Below, piece by piece: positions 1 through 10,304 of a stretch of 64,000 nt of DNA; positions within the stretch are counted from its first letter, which is position 1; the number at the start of each line of letters is the position of its first letter. The notes below the pieces were generated by a model. The model ran no database searches. It was not told the DNA's origin and saw only the letters and a list, made by a program, of their open reading frames with translations. Source of the DNA: Bathymodiolus brooksi (taxonomy: Eukaryota; Mollusca; Bivalvia; Mytilida; Modiolidae); NCBI GenBank assembly GCA_963680875.1, contig OY804578.1:96687689-96751688 (forward strand), written 5' to 3'. Made by a program: the position numbers and the translations under genes.

Positions 1-6
1 ACAGTG

Positions 7-14
7 AAAAAAAA
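7..14 (+). repeat. Poly-A run, A8 or A9 depending on unit
   Basis: Eight A here; nine A in units 17-20 and 24-29. The extra A is shared by neighbours of different classes, so it tracks position in the 7-unit HOR rather than unit class. Confidence 0.85.
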
Positions 15-93
15 TGATGTGGAAGCATATATTTATTGAGTTTTGGGGGAAATTATAGTTGTGCACCATCAGAAATTCCAAGACTTGAATATC

Positions 94-99
94 AATAAA
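94..99 (+). promoter_or_regulatory. AATAAA polyadenylation-like signal
   Basis: Another copy lies at 740-745 and is lost in class G units, where the stretch reads AATTAA. The one at 94 becomes ATTAAA only in unit 38. Common by chance in AT-rich DNA. Confidence 0.15.
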
Positions 100-110
100 T
101 CATATTTTTG

Positions 111-123
111 CAAATTTGATGGA
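111..123 (+). repeat. Internal direct repeat CAAATTTGATGGA (first copy)
   Basis: The same 13 bases recur at 764-776 in the unit and are followed by related bases (ATTAG against TTTAG). This may be a trace of an older, smaller internal duplication, or chance in AT-rich sequence. Confidence 0.35.
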
Positions 124-249
124 ATTAGAAGGAATTTCAACTAAAGATGTATATACAAAAACATATTTTATGTCTTAAACCACATAATTTATGGGATAAA
201 AGCATGAATTAACAAAATTAAGAATGATGTGAGCTCATTTTATGGGACG

Positions 250-262
250 AAAAAAGGGGGGG
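250..262 (+). repeat. Purine tract A6G7, length-variable G run
   Basis: G count is 7 in most units; 11 in units 15, 16, 22, 23 and 37; 10 in 30 and 32; 12 in 31. It is the most length-variable site of the unit. A G run this long is also a site where sequencing and replication both slip. Confidence 0.85.
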
Positions 263-291
263 CTAAATGTAAACATTTCATAGTATTTAGC
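262..291. repeat. Nested short inverted repeats beside the purine tract
   Basis: GCTAAAT (262-268) pairs with ATTTAGC (285-291). Inside it, AAATGT (265-270) pairs with ACATTT (273-278) across a 2-nt gap. The two pairings compete. Present in all copies. Short enough to be partly chance in AT-rich DNA. Confidence 0.45.
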
Positions 292-378
292 TATTAAATA
301 TACAACTGAGGCATATATATGTGTTAAAATTGTTTATTGTGTTAGAAATTAGCTTAATAACTGTAATATATAAGAGAA

Positions 379-387
379 TAGGTAAGT
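379..387 (+). promoter_or_regulatory. 5' splice-site-like motif TAGGTAAGT
   Basis: AG|GTAAGT is the full eukaryotic donor consensus, with the GT at 382-383. Unchanged in the copies I compared. If the plus strand were transcribed this could act as a donor. No transcription evidence exists in the sequence. Confidence 0.25.
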
Positions 388-821
388 TTTGGTATGTTAC
401 ACAATCTGAACTCAACAGCTGTAAATGGAGTTATTTTCATTAAAAATCTTCAAGGGGGTACCTTTGCATTTGAACACTTATACTTGCAAATATCAGACAG
501 CCACATACCTTATGAGGTTTTTTTTTGGGTTGATATTGTCTAAGGAATAGAAATTAGGCCAACAAATGGTGAAAGAAACAAGTTTTGTTGCTTTTTAGGT
601 GTCAAACCACTAATTCACCAATCAGAGCTTGGAACATATACGAAAGTAGTCCCTTTTCAAGAAAAAAGTTCCTTTCACTTTGTAGTATTGTGAAAACTAC
701 TGAATGGAATGGACTAATCAAAATTGATAATTGAAGTTAAATAAATAGGGATTATTTTGAGCCCAAATTTGATGGATTTAGTTGTATTTTAATACCTCTA
801 TGGAGGATTTGATGCATGACC

Positions 822-829
822 TATAAATA
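822..829 (+). promoter_or_regulatory. TATA-like box TATAAATA
   Basis: Good match to the RNA polymerase II TATA consensus, present in every unit. A second, weaker one (TATAAATG) lies at 1121-1128 inside the 63-codon frame. Such motifs are expected by chance in sequence of about 29% GC. Confidence 0.15.
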
Positions 830-1105
830 CTGAATTTTTTGGGGATGACTGAGCTATTTTTAGAGTAGGTGTTTTCCGTAGCATGGCATTTCACTGCAAG
901 ATTTTAAACATGCCCTGATATTTTGACAGAACGTAGAGGAATCATGTACGTTTCAGAAAATATATGGTCTTGGAAAGGTTAAACTTAAGATAAAATGACC
1001 AGGTAGGCTCGAAAAAACACAAATTTAGTAGAAAACCTTAAAGAAATTAATTAGTGGTTTTACACCGTAAAGACAAAAACGTCAAAACTATCTTTTGTTG
1101 CTATC

Positions 1106-1297
1106 ATGTTCAAATTAGCCTATAAATGTCACAACAGACCCCGAGTGACATTTTTCATACAAAAATATTACAAAATACATTGTGGTGTCAGATTACATGG
1201 TCAAAATGCATGTTATGTAATATTTTGGAATATTGCTCCCAAACACTGGATATACATGGACACCGGGTATTGCAACTCATTTTATTTTAATTTTTGA
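1106..1297 (+). other. Recurrent 63-codon open frame, probably not a gene
   Basis: This frame is repeated once in each of the 37 full units (starts from 1106 to 62952). The predicted peptide has no domain, signal peptide or clear membrane segment that I recognise. Only two codons vary: residue 21 is Tyr, Cys or Phe and residue 59 is Phe or Leu, and both are amino-acid-changing. No synonymous variant was seen, so nothing suggests selection for protein. A 63-codon frame is easily maintained by satellite homogenisation. It could still be translated if the array is transcribed, but the sequence gives no support for that. Confidence 0.15.
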
Positions 1298-1325
1298 CTT
1301 TATAATTATTGGGAATATGTTATTG

Positions 1326-1340
1326 AATGTGTTTTTGCAG
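1326..1340 (+). promoter_or_regulatory. 3' splice-site-like motif, pyrimidine run then GCAG
   Basis: AATGTGTTTTTGCAG in most classes; in C and D units two G bases become T, giving an uninterrupted T9 before GCAG. It lies 959 nt downstream of the donor-like motif. A closer candidate, CTTTTTAG ending at 598, varies by class (CTCTTTAG in B, E, F and G). Confidence 0.2.
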
Positions 1341-1639
1341 TAGAAGGGCATATAATATTGAAAATATGGTTGATAATAAGAATTTAACAAATTTCATCAT
1401 GCGGCAGTTTGTCGACTTCAAATATAGGATATGGTGATATCATGATTGGATTTTTTTCAATCCTACACATTTTTACTGGTAAATTTTGATAGTTTCAGTT
1501 AGAATACATGTACAATGTACTTACAAAATAATATAAGGCTATAGAAAGCAGTTTTAATTGAAAATTATGTAGTAAAAACCTGGTAATTTAAGTGATCCCA
1601 GAAAAATTATTTTGACTGCCTAGCATTTTCTACTAATTT

Positions 1640-1658
1640 TTCAAATTGTCAATTTGAA
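1640..1658. repeat. Perfect 8-3-8 inverted repeat
   Basis: TTCAAATT, spacer GTC, then AATTTGAA, a perfect palindrome arm pair. It sits about 30 bp downstream of the variable 1609 site and was unchanged in the copies I compared. It could extrude as a small cruciform or bind a dimeric protein; neither is shown. Confidence 0.5.
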
Positions 1659-1718
1659 TTTCATGTTTTAGAGTATTATTTGGCTGTAACAGTACATTTG
1701 AACATCCAGCTTACTTAA

Positions 1719-3435
1719 ACAGTGAAAAAAAATGATGTGGAAGCATATATTTATTGAGTTTTGGGGGAAATTATAGTTGTGCACCATCAGAAATTCCAAG
1801 ACTTGAATATCAATAAATCATATTTTTGCAAATTTGATGGAATTAGAAGGAATTTCAACTAAAGATGTATATACAAAAACATATTTTATGTCTTAAACCA
1901 CATAATTTATGGGATAAAAGCATGAATTAACAAAATTAAGAATGATGTGAGCTCATTTTATGGGACGAAAAAAGGGGGGGCTAAATGTAAACATTTCATA
2001 GTATTTAGCTATTAAATATACAACTGAGGCATATATATGTGTTAAAATTGTTTATTGTGTTAGAAATTAGCTTAATAACTGTAATATATAAGAGAATAGG
2101 TAAGTTTTGGTATGTTACACAATCTGAACTCAACAGCTGTAAATGGAGTTATTTTCATTAAAAATCTTCAAGGGGGTACCTTTGCATTTGAACACTTATA
2201 CTTGCAAATATCAGACAGCCACATACCTTATGAGGTTTTTTTTTGGGTTGATATTGTCTAAGGAATAGAAATTAGGCCAACAAATGGTGAAAGAAACAAG
2301 TTTTGTTGCTCTTTAGGTGTCAAACCACTAATTCACCAATCAGAGCTTGGAACATATACGAAAGTAGTCTCTTTTCAAGAAAAAAGTTCCTTTCACTTTG
2401 TAGTATTGTGAAAACTACTGAATGGAATGGACTAATCAAAATTGATAATTGAAGTTAAATAAATAGGGATTATTTTGAGCCCAAATTTGATGGATTTAGT
2501 TGTATTTTAATACCTCTATGGAGGATTTGATGCATGACCTATAAATACTGAATTTTTTGGGGATGACTGAGCTATTTTTAGAGTAGGTGTTTTCCGTAGC
2601 ATGGCATTTCACTGCAAGATTTTAAACATGCCCTGATATTTTGACAGAACGTAGAGGAATCATGTACGTTTCAGAAAATATATGGTCTTGGAAAGGTTAA
2701 ACTTAAGATAAAATGACCAGGTAGGCTCGAAAAACACAAATTTAGTAGAAAACCTTAAAGAAATTAATTAGTGGTTTTACACCTTAAAGACAAAAACGTC
2801 AAAACTATCTTTTGTTGCTATCATGTTCAAATTAGCCTATAAATGTCACAACAGACCCCGAGTGACATTTTTCATACAAAAATGTTACAAAATACATTGT
2901 GGTGTCAGATTACATGGTCAAAATGCATGTTATGTAATATTTTGGAATATTGCTCCCAAACACTGGATATACATGGACACCGGGTATTGCAACTCATTTT
3001 ATTTTAATTTTTGACTTTATAATTATTGGGAATATGTTATTGAATGTGTTTTTGCAGTAGAAGGGCATATAATATTGAAAATATGGTTGATAATAAGAAT
3101 TTAACAAATTTCATCATGCGGCAGTTTGTCGACTTCAAATATAGGATATGGTGATATCATGATTGGATTTTTTTCAATCCTACACATTTTTACTGGTAAA
3201 TTTTGATAGTTTCAGTTAGAATACATGTACAATGTACTTACAAAATAATATAAGGCTATAGAAAGCAGTTTTAATTGAAAATTATGTAGTAAAAACCTGG
3301 TAATTTAAGTGATCCCAGAAAAATTATTTTGACTGCCTAGCATTTTCTACTAATTTTTCAAATTGTCAATTTGAATTTCATGTTTTAGAGTATTATTTGG
3401 CTGTAACAGTACATTTGAACATCCAGCTTACTTAA
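1719..3435 (+). repeat. Satellite unit 2, class B
   Basis: 1,717 bp. CTCTTTAG replaces CTTTTTAG, GTAGTCTCTTTT replaces GTAGTCCCTTTT, the CTCGA(n)CAC run has A5, and CCTT replaces CCGT. These four changes define class B. Confidence 0.95.
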
Positions 3436-5152
3436 ACAGTGAAAAAAAATGATGTGGAAGCATATATTTATTGAGTTTTGGGGGAAATTATAGTTGTGCA
3501 CCATCAGAAATTCCAAGACTTGAATATCAATAAATCATATTTTTGCAAATTTGATGGAATTAGAAGGAATTTCAACTAAAGATGTATATACAAAAACATA
3601 TTTTATGTCTTAAACCACATAATTTATGGGATAAAAGCATGAATTAACAAAATTAAGAATGATGTGAGCTCATTTTATGGGACGAAAAAAGGGGGGGCTA
3701 AATGTAAACATTTCATAGTATTTAGCTATTAAATATACAACTGAGGCATATATATGTGTTAAAATTGTTTATTGTGTTAGAAATTAGCTTAATAACTGTA
3801 ATATATAAGAGAATAGGTAAGTTTTGGTATGTTACACAATCTGAACTCAACAGCTGTAAATGGAGTTATTTTCATTAAAAATCTTCAAGGGGGTACCTTT
3901 GCATTTGAACACTTATACTTGCAAATATCAGACAGCCACATACCTTATGAGTTTTTTTTTGGGTTGATATTGTCTAAGGAATAGAAATTAGGCCAACAAA
4001 TGGTGAAAGAAACAATTTTTGTTGCTTTTTAGGTGTCAAACCACTAATTCACCAATCAGAGCTTGGAACATATACGAAAGTAGTCCCTTTTCAAGAAAAA
4101 AGTTCCTTTCACTTTGTAGTATTGTGAAAACTACTGAATGGAATGGACTAATCAAAATTGATAATTGAAGTTAAATAAATAGGGATTATTTTGAGCCCAA
4201 ATTTGATGGATTTAGTTGTATTTTAATACCTCTATGGAGGATTTGATGCATGACCTATAAATACTGATTTTTTTGGGGATGACTGAGCTATTTTTAGAGT
4301 AGGTGTTTTCCGTAGCATGGCATTTCACTGCAAGATTTTAAACATGCCCTGATATTTTGACAGAACGTAGAGGAATCATGTACGTTTCAGAAAATATATG
4401 GTCTTGGAAAGGTTAAACTAAAGATAAAATGACCAGGTAGGCTCGAAAAAACACAAATTTAGTAGAAAACCTTAAAGAAATTAATTAGTGGTTTTACACC
4501 GTAAAGACAAAAACGTCAAAACTATCTTTTGTTGCTATCATGTTCAAATTAGCCTATAAATGTCACAACAGACCCCGAGTGACATTTTTCATACAAAAAT
4601 TTTACAAAATACATTGTGGTGTCAGATTACATGGTCAAAATGCATGTTATGTAATATTTTGGAATATTGCTCCCAAACACTGGATATACATGGACACCGG
4701 GTATTGCAACTCATTTTATTTTAATTTTTGACTTTATAATTATTGGGAATATGTTATTGAATTTTTTTTTGCAGTAGAAGGGCATATAATATTGAAAATA
4801 TGGTTGATAATAAGAATTTAACAAATTTCATCATGCGGCAGTTTGTCGACTTCAAATATAGGATATGGTGATATCATGATTGGATTTTTTTCAATCCTAC
4901 ACATTTTTACTGGTAAATTTTGATAGTTTCAGTTAGAATACATGTACAATGTACTTACAAAATAATATAAGGCTATAGAAAGCAGTTTTAATTGAAAATT
5001 ATGTAGTAAAAACCTGGTAATTTAAGTGATCCCAGAAAAATTCTTTTGACTGCCTAGCATTTTCTACTAATTTTTCAAATTGTCAATTTGAATTTCATGT
5101 TTTAGAGTATTATTTGGCTGTAACAGTACATTTGAACATCCAGCTTACTTAA
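3436..5152 (+). repeat. Satellite unit 3, class C
   Basis: 1,717 bp. It has GAG before T9, CAATTTTTG, CTGATTTTTTTGGGG, CTAAAG, AAATTTTAC, GAATTTTTTTTTGCAG and AATTCTTTTG. Most of these differences from class A lengthen a T run. Confidence 0.95.
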
Positions 5153-6870
5153 ACAGTGAAAAAAAATGATGTGGAAGCATATATTTATTGAGTTTTGGGG
5201 GAAATTATAGTTGTGCACCATCAGAAATTCCAAGACTTGAATATCAATAAATCATATTTTTGCAAATTTGATGGAATTAGAAGGAATTTCAACTAAAGAT
5301 GTATATACAAAAACATATTTTATGTCTTAAACCACATAATTTATGGGATAAAAGCATGAATTAACAAAATTAAGAATGATGTGAGCTCATTTTATGGGAC
5401 GAAAAAAGGGGGGGCTAAATGTAAACATTTCATAGTATTTAGCTATTAAATATACAACTGAGGCATATATATGTGTTAAAATTGTTTATTGTGTTAGAAA
5501 TTAGCTTAATAACTGTAATATATAAGAGAATAGGTAAGTTTTGGTATGTTACACAATCTGAACTCAACAGCTGTAAATGGAGTTATTTTCATTAAAAATC
5601 TTCAAGGGGGTACCTTTGCATTTGAACACTTATACTTGCAAATATCAGACAGCCACATACCTTATGAGGTTTTTTTTTGGGTTGATATTGTCTAAGGAAT
5701 AGAAATTAGGCCAACAAATGGTGAAAGAAACAAGTTTTGTTGCTTTTTAGGTGTCAAACCACTAATTCACCAATCAGAGCTTGGAACATATACGAAAGTA
5801 GTCCCTTTTCAAGAAAAAAGTTCCTTTCACTTTGTAGTATTGTGAAAACTACTGAATGGAATGGACTAATCAAAATTGATAATTGAAGTTAAATAAATAG
5901 GGATTATTTTGAGCCCAAATTTGATGGATTTAGTTGTATTTTAATACCTCTATGGAGGATTTGATGCATGACCTATAAATACTGAATTTTTTGGGGATGA
6001 CTGAGCTATTTTTAGAGTAGGTGTTTTCCGTAGCATGGCATTTCACTGCAAGATTTTAAACATGCCCTGATATTTTGACAGAACGTAGAGGAATCATGTA
6101 CGTTTCAGAAAATATATGGTCTTGGAAAGGTTAAACTTAAGATAAAATGACCAGGTAGGCTCGAAAAAACACAAATTTAGTAGAAAACCTTAAAGAAATT
6201 AATTAGTGGTTTTACACCGTAAAGACAAAAACGTCAAAACTATCTTTTGTTGCTATCATGTTCAAATTAGCCTATAAATGTCACAACAGACCCCGAGTGA
6301 CATTTTTCATACAAAAATGTTACAAAATACATTGTGGTGTCAGATTACATGGTCAAAATGCATGTTATGTAATATTTTGGAATATTGCTCCCAAACACTG
6401 GATATACATGGACACCGGGTATTGCAACTCATTTTATTTTAATTTTTGACTTTATAATTATTGGGAATATGTTATTGAATGTGTTTTTGCAGTAGAAGGG
6501 CATATAATATTGAAAATATGGTTGATAATAAGAATTTAACAAATTTCATCATGCGGCAGTTTGTCGACTTCAAATATAGGATATGGTGATATCATGATTG
6601 GATTTTTTTCAATCCTACACATTTTTACTGGTAAATTTTGATAGTTTCAGTTAGAATACATGTACAATGTACTTACAAAATAATATAAGGCTATAGAAAG
6701 CAGTTTTAATTGAAAATTATGTAGTAAAAACCTGGTAATTTAAGTGATCCCAGAAAAATTATTTTGACTGCCTAGCATTTTCTACTAATTTTTCAAATTG
6801 TCAATTTGAATTTCATGTTTTAGAGTATTATTTGGCTGTAACAGTACATTTGAACATCCAGCTTACTTAA
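5153..6870 (+). repeat. Satellite unit 4, class A
   Basis: 1,718 bp, class A body with TGT at the codon-21 site. This is the commonest class A sequence and opens the first 4-unit HOR. Confidence 0.95.
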
Positions 6871-8587
6871 ACAGTGAAAAAAAATGATGTGGAAGCATAT
6901 ATTTATTGAGTTTTGGGGGAAATTATAGTTGTGCACCATCAGAAATTCCAAGACTTGAATATCAATAAATCATATTTTTGCAAATTTGATGGAATTAGAA
7001 GGAATTTCAACTAAAGATGTATATACAAAAACATATTTTATGTCTTAAACCACATAATTTATGGGATAAAAGCATGAATTAACAAAATTAAGAATGATGT
7101 GAGCTCATTTTATGGGACGAAAAAAGGGGGGGCTAAATGTAAACATTTCATAGTATTTAGCTATTAAATATACAACTGAGGCATATATATGTGTTAAAAT
7201 TGTTTATTGTGTTAGAAATTAGCTTAATAACTGTAATATATAAGAGAATAGGTAAGTTTTGGTATGTTACACAATCTGAACTCAACAGCTGTAAATGGAG
7301 TTATTTTCATTAAAAATCTTCAAGGGGGTACCTTTGCATTTGAACACTTATACTTGCAAATATCAGACAGCCACATACCTTATGAGGTTTTTTTTTGGGT
7401 TGATATTGTCTAAGGAATAGAAATTAGGCCAACAAATGGTGAAAGAAACAAGTTTTGTTGCTCTTTAGGTGTCAAACCACTAATTCACCAATCAGAGCTT
7501 GGAACATATACGAAAGTAGTCTCTTTTCAAGAAAAAAGTTCCTTTCACTTTGTAGTATTGTGAAAACTACTGAATGGAATGGACTAATCAAAATTGATAA
7601 TTGAAGTTAAATAAATAGGGATTATTTTGAGCCCAAATTTGATGGATTTAGTTGTATTTTAATACCTCTATGGAGGATTTGATGCATGACCTATAAATAC
7701 TGAATTTTTTGGGGATGACTGAGCTATTTTTAGAGTAGGTGTTTTCCGTAGCATGGCATTTCACTGCAAGATTTTAAACATGCCCTGATATTTTGACAGA
7801 ACGTAGAGGAATCATGTACGTTTCAGAAAATATATGGTCTTGGAAAGGTTAAACTTAAGATAAAATGACCAGGTAGGCTCGAAAAACACAAATTTAGTAG
7901 AAAACCTTAAAGAAATTAATTAGTGGTTTTACACCTTAAAGACAAAAACGTCAAAACTATCTTTTGTTGCTATCATGTTCAAATTAGCCTATAAATGTCA
8001 CAACAGACCCCGAGTGACATTTTTCATACAAAAATGTTACAAAATACATTGTGGTGTCAGATTACATGGTCAAAATGCATGTTATGTAATATTTTGGAAT
8101 ATTGCTCCCAAACACTGGATATACATGGACACCGGGTATTGCAACTCATTTTATTTTAATTTTTGACTTTATAATTATTGGGAATATGTTATTGAATGTG
8201 TTTTTGCAGTAGAAGGGCATATAATATTGAAAATATGGTTGATAATAAGAATTTAACAAATTTCATCATGCGGCAGTTTGTCGACTTCAAATATAGGATA
8301 TGGTGATATCATGATTGGATTTTTTTCAATCCTACACATTTTTACTGGTAAATTTTGATAGTTTCAGTTAGAATACATGTACAATGTACTTACAAAATAA
8401 TATAAGGCTATAGAAAGCAGTTTTAATTGAAAATTATGTAGTAAAAACCTGGTAATTTAAGTGATCCCAGAAAAATTATTTTGACTGCCTAGCATTTTCT
8501 ACTAATTTTTCAAATTGTCAATTTGAATTTCATGTTTTAGAGTATTATTTGGCTGTAACAGTACATTTGAACATCCAGCTTACTTAA
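6871..8587 (+). repeat. Satellite unit 5, class B
   Basis: 1,717 bp, matching unit 2 at all four class B sites. Confidence 0.95.
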
Positions 8588-10304
8588 ACAGTGAAAAAAA
8601 ATGATGTGGAAGCATATATTTATTGAGTTTTGGGGGAAATTATAGTTGTGCACCATCAGAAATTCCAAGACTTGAATATCAATAAATCATATTTTTGCAA
8701 ATTTGATGGAATTAGAAGGAATTTCAACTAAAGATGTATATACAAAAACATATTTTATGTCTTAAACCACATAATTTATGGGATAAAAGCATGAATTAAC
8801 AAAATTAAGAATGATGTGAGCTCATTTTATGGGACGAAAAAAGGGGGGGCTAAATGTAAACATTTCATAGTATTTAGCTATTAAATATACAACTGAGGCA
8901 TATATATGTGTTAAAATTGTTTATTGTGTTAGAAATTAGCTTAATAACTGTAATATATAAGAGAATAGGTAAGTTTTGGTATGTTACACAATCTGAACTC
9001 AACAGCTGTAAATGGAGTTATTTTCATTAAAAATCTTCAAGGGGGTACCTTTGCATTTGAACACTTATACTTGCAAATATCAGACAGCCACATACCTTAT
9101 GAGTTTTTTTTTGGGTTGATATTGTCTAAGGAATAGAAATTAGGCCAACAAATGGTGAAAGAAACAATTTTTGTTGCTTTTTAGGTGTCAAACCACTAAT
9201 TCACCAATCAGAGCTTGGAACATATACGAAAGTAGTCCCTTTTCAAGAAAAAAGTTCCTTTCACTTTGTAGTATTGTGAAAACTACTGAATGGAATGGAC
9301 TAATCAAAATTGATAATTGAAGTTAAATAAATAGGGATTATTTTGAGCCCAAATTTGATGGATTTAGTTGTATTTTAATACCTCTATGGAGGATTTGATG
9401 CATGACCTATAAATACTGATTTTTTTGGGGATGACTGAGCTATTTTTAGAGTAGGTGTTTTCCGTAGCATGGCATTTCACTGCAAGATTTTAAACATGCC
9501 CTGATATTTTGACAGAACGTAGAGGAATCATGTACGTTTCAGAAAATATATGGTCTTGGAAAGGTTAAACTAAAGATAAAATGACCAGGTAGGCTCGAAA
9601 AAACACAAATTTAGTAGAAAACCTTAAAGAAATTAATTAGTGGTTTTACACCGTAAAGACAAAAACGTCAAAACTATCTTTTGTTGCTATCATGTTCAAA
9701 TTAGCCTATAAATGTCACAACAGACCCCGAGTGACATTTTTCATACAAAAATTTTACAAAATACATTGTGGTGTCAGATTACATGGTCAAAATGCATGTT
9801 ATGTAATATTTTGGAATATTGCTCCCAAACACTGGATATACATGGACACCGGGTATTGCAACTCATTTTATTTTAATTTTTGACTTTATAATTATTGGGA
9901 ATATGTTATTGAATTTTTTTTTGCAGTAGAAGGGCATATAATATTGAAAATATGGTTGATAATAAGAATTTAACAAATTTCATCATGCGGCAGTTTGTCG
10001 ACTTCAAATATAGGATATGGTGATATCATGATTGGATTTTTTTCAATCCTACACATTTTTACTGGTAAATTTTGATAGTTTCAGTTAGAATACATGTACA
10101 ATGTACTTACAAAATAATATAAGGCTATAGAAAGCAGTTTTAATTGAAAATTATGTAGTAAAAACCTGGTAATTTAAGTGATCCCAGAAAAATTCTTTTG
10201 ACTGCCTAGCATTTTCTACTAATTTTTCAAATTGTCAATTTGAATTTCATGTTTTAGAGTATTATTTGGCTGTAACAGTACATTTGAACATCCAGCTTAC
10301 TTAA
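8588..10304 (+). repeat. Satellite unit 6, class C
   Basis: 1,717 bp, matching unit 3 at every T-run site and at the C near its 3' end. Confidence 0.95.

Larger units (their letters stand above)
1..1718 (+). repeat. Satellite unit 1, class A
   Basis: Reference unit for the positions used here: A8 at 7-14, A6G7 at 250-262, GAGG-T9 at 514-526, A6 at 662-667 and 1012-1017. It is the only copy with A at 1167 (TAT codon); all others have G or T there. Confidence 0.95.
1..5152 (+). repeat. 3-unit block A-B-C (shortened relative of the 4-unit HOR)
   Basis: Units 1-3 carry the same class order as the first three units of the 4-unit HOR to the right, but the D unit is absent, so the step to the next A unit is 5,152 bp rather than 6,870 bp. 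Unit 1 differs from other A units by a private A at position 1167. This is either the left end of a shorter HOR variant or a 4-mer that lost one unit by unequal exchange. Confidence 0.85.

Noticed and set aside
379..845. Spliced-leader or snRNA gene (donor GGTAAGT plus Sm-like AATTTTTTGG at 833-842)
   Set aside because: The donor and the Sm-like site are about 450 nt apart, far more than in a spliced-leader RNA of about 100 nt, and no flanking hairpins or known snRNA core sequence is present.
1001..1020. tRNA-type B box (GGCTCGAA)
   Set aside because: Lacks the conserved trailing CC, has no matching A box or cloverleaf, and is followed by an A run. Not a tRNA or pol III gene.
1106..1297. 37 protein-coding genes of 63 aa
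   Set aside because: One short frame copied with the satellite; no recognisable domain, variation only amino-acid-changing, and no other coding signal in the unit. Listed once as a motif rather than as genes.
1..1718. CENP-B-box-like centromere motif or telomere-type repeats
   Set aside because: No match to the CENP-B box core (TTCG with CGGGA) and no short G-rich telomeric repeats were seen in the unit.
1..1718. Unit derived from a transposon with terminal repeats
   Set aside because: No terminal inverted or long direct repeats at any phase, no target-site duplication and no transposase or reverse transcriptase remnant that I can see.
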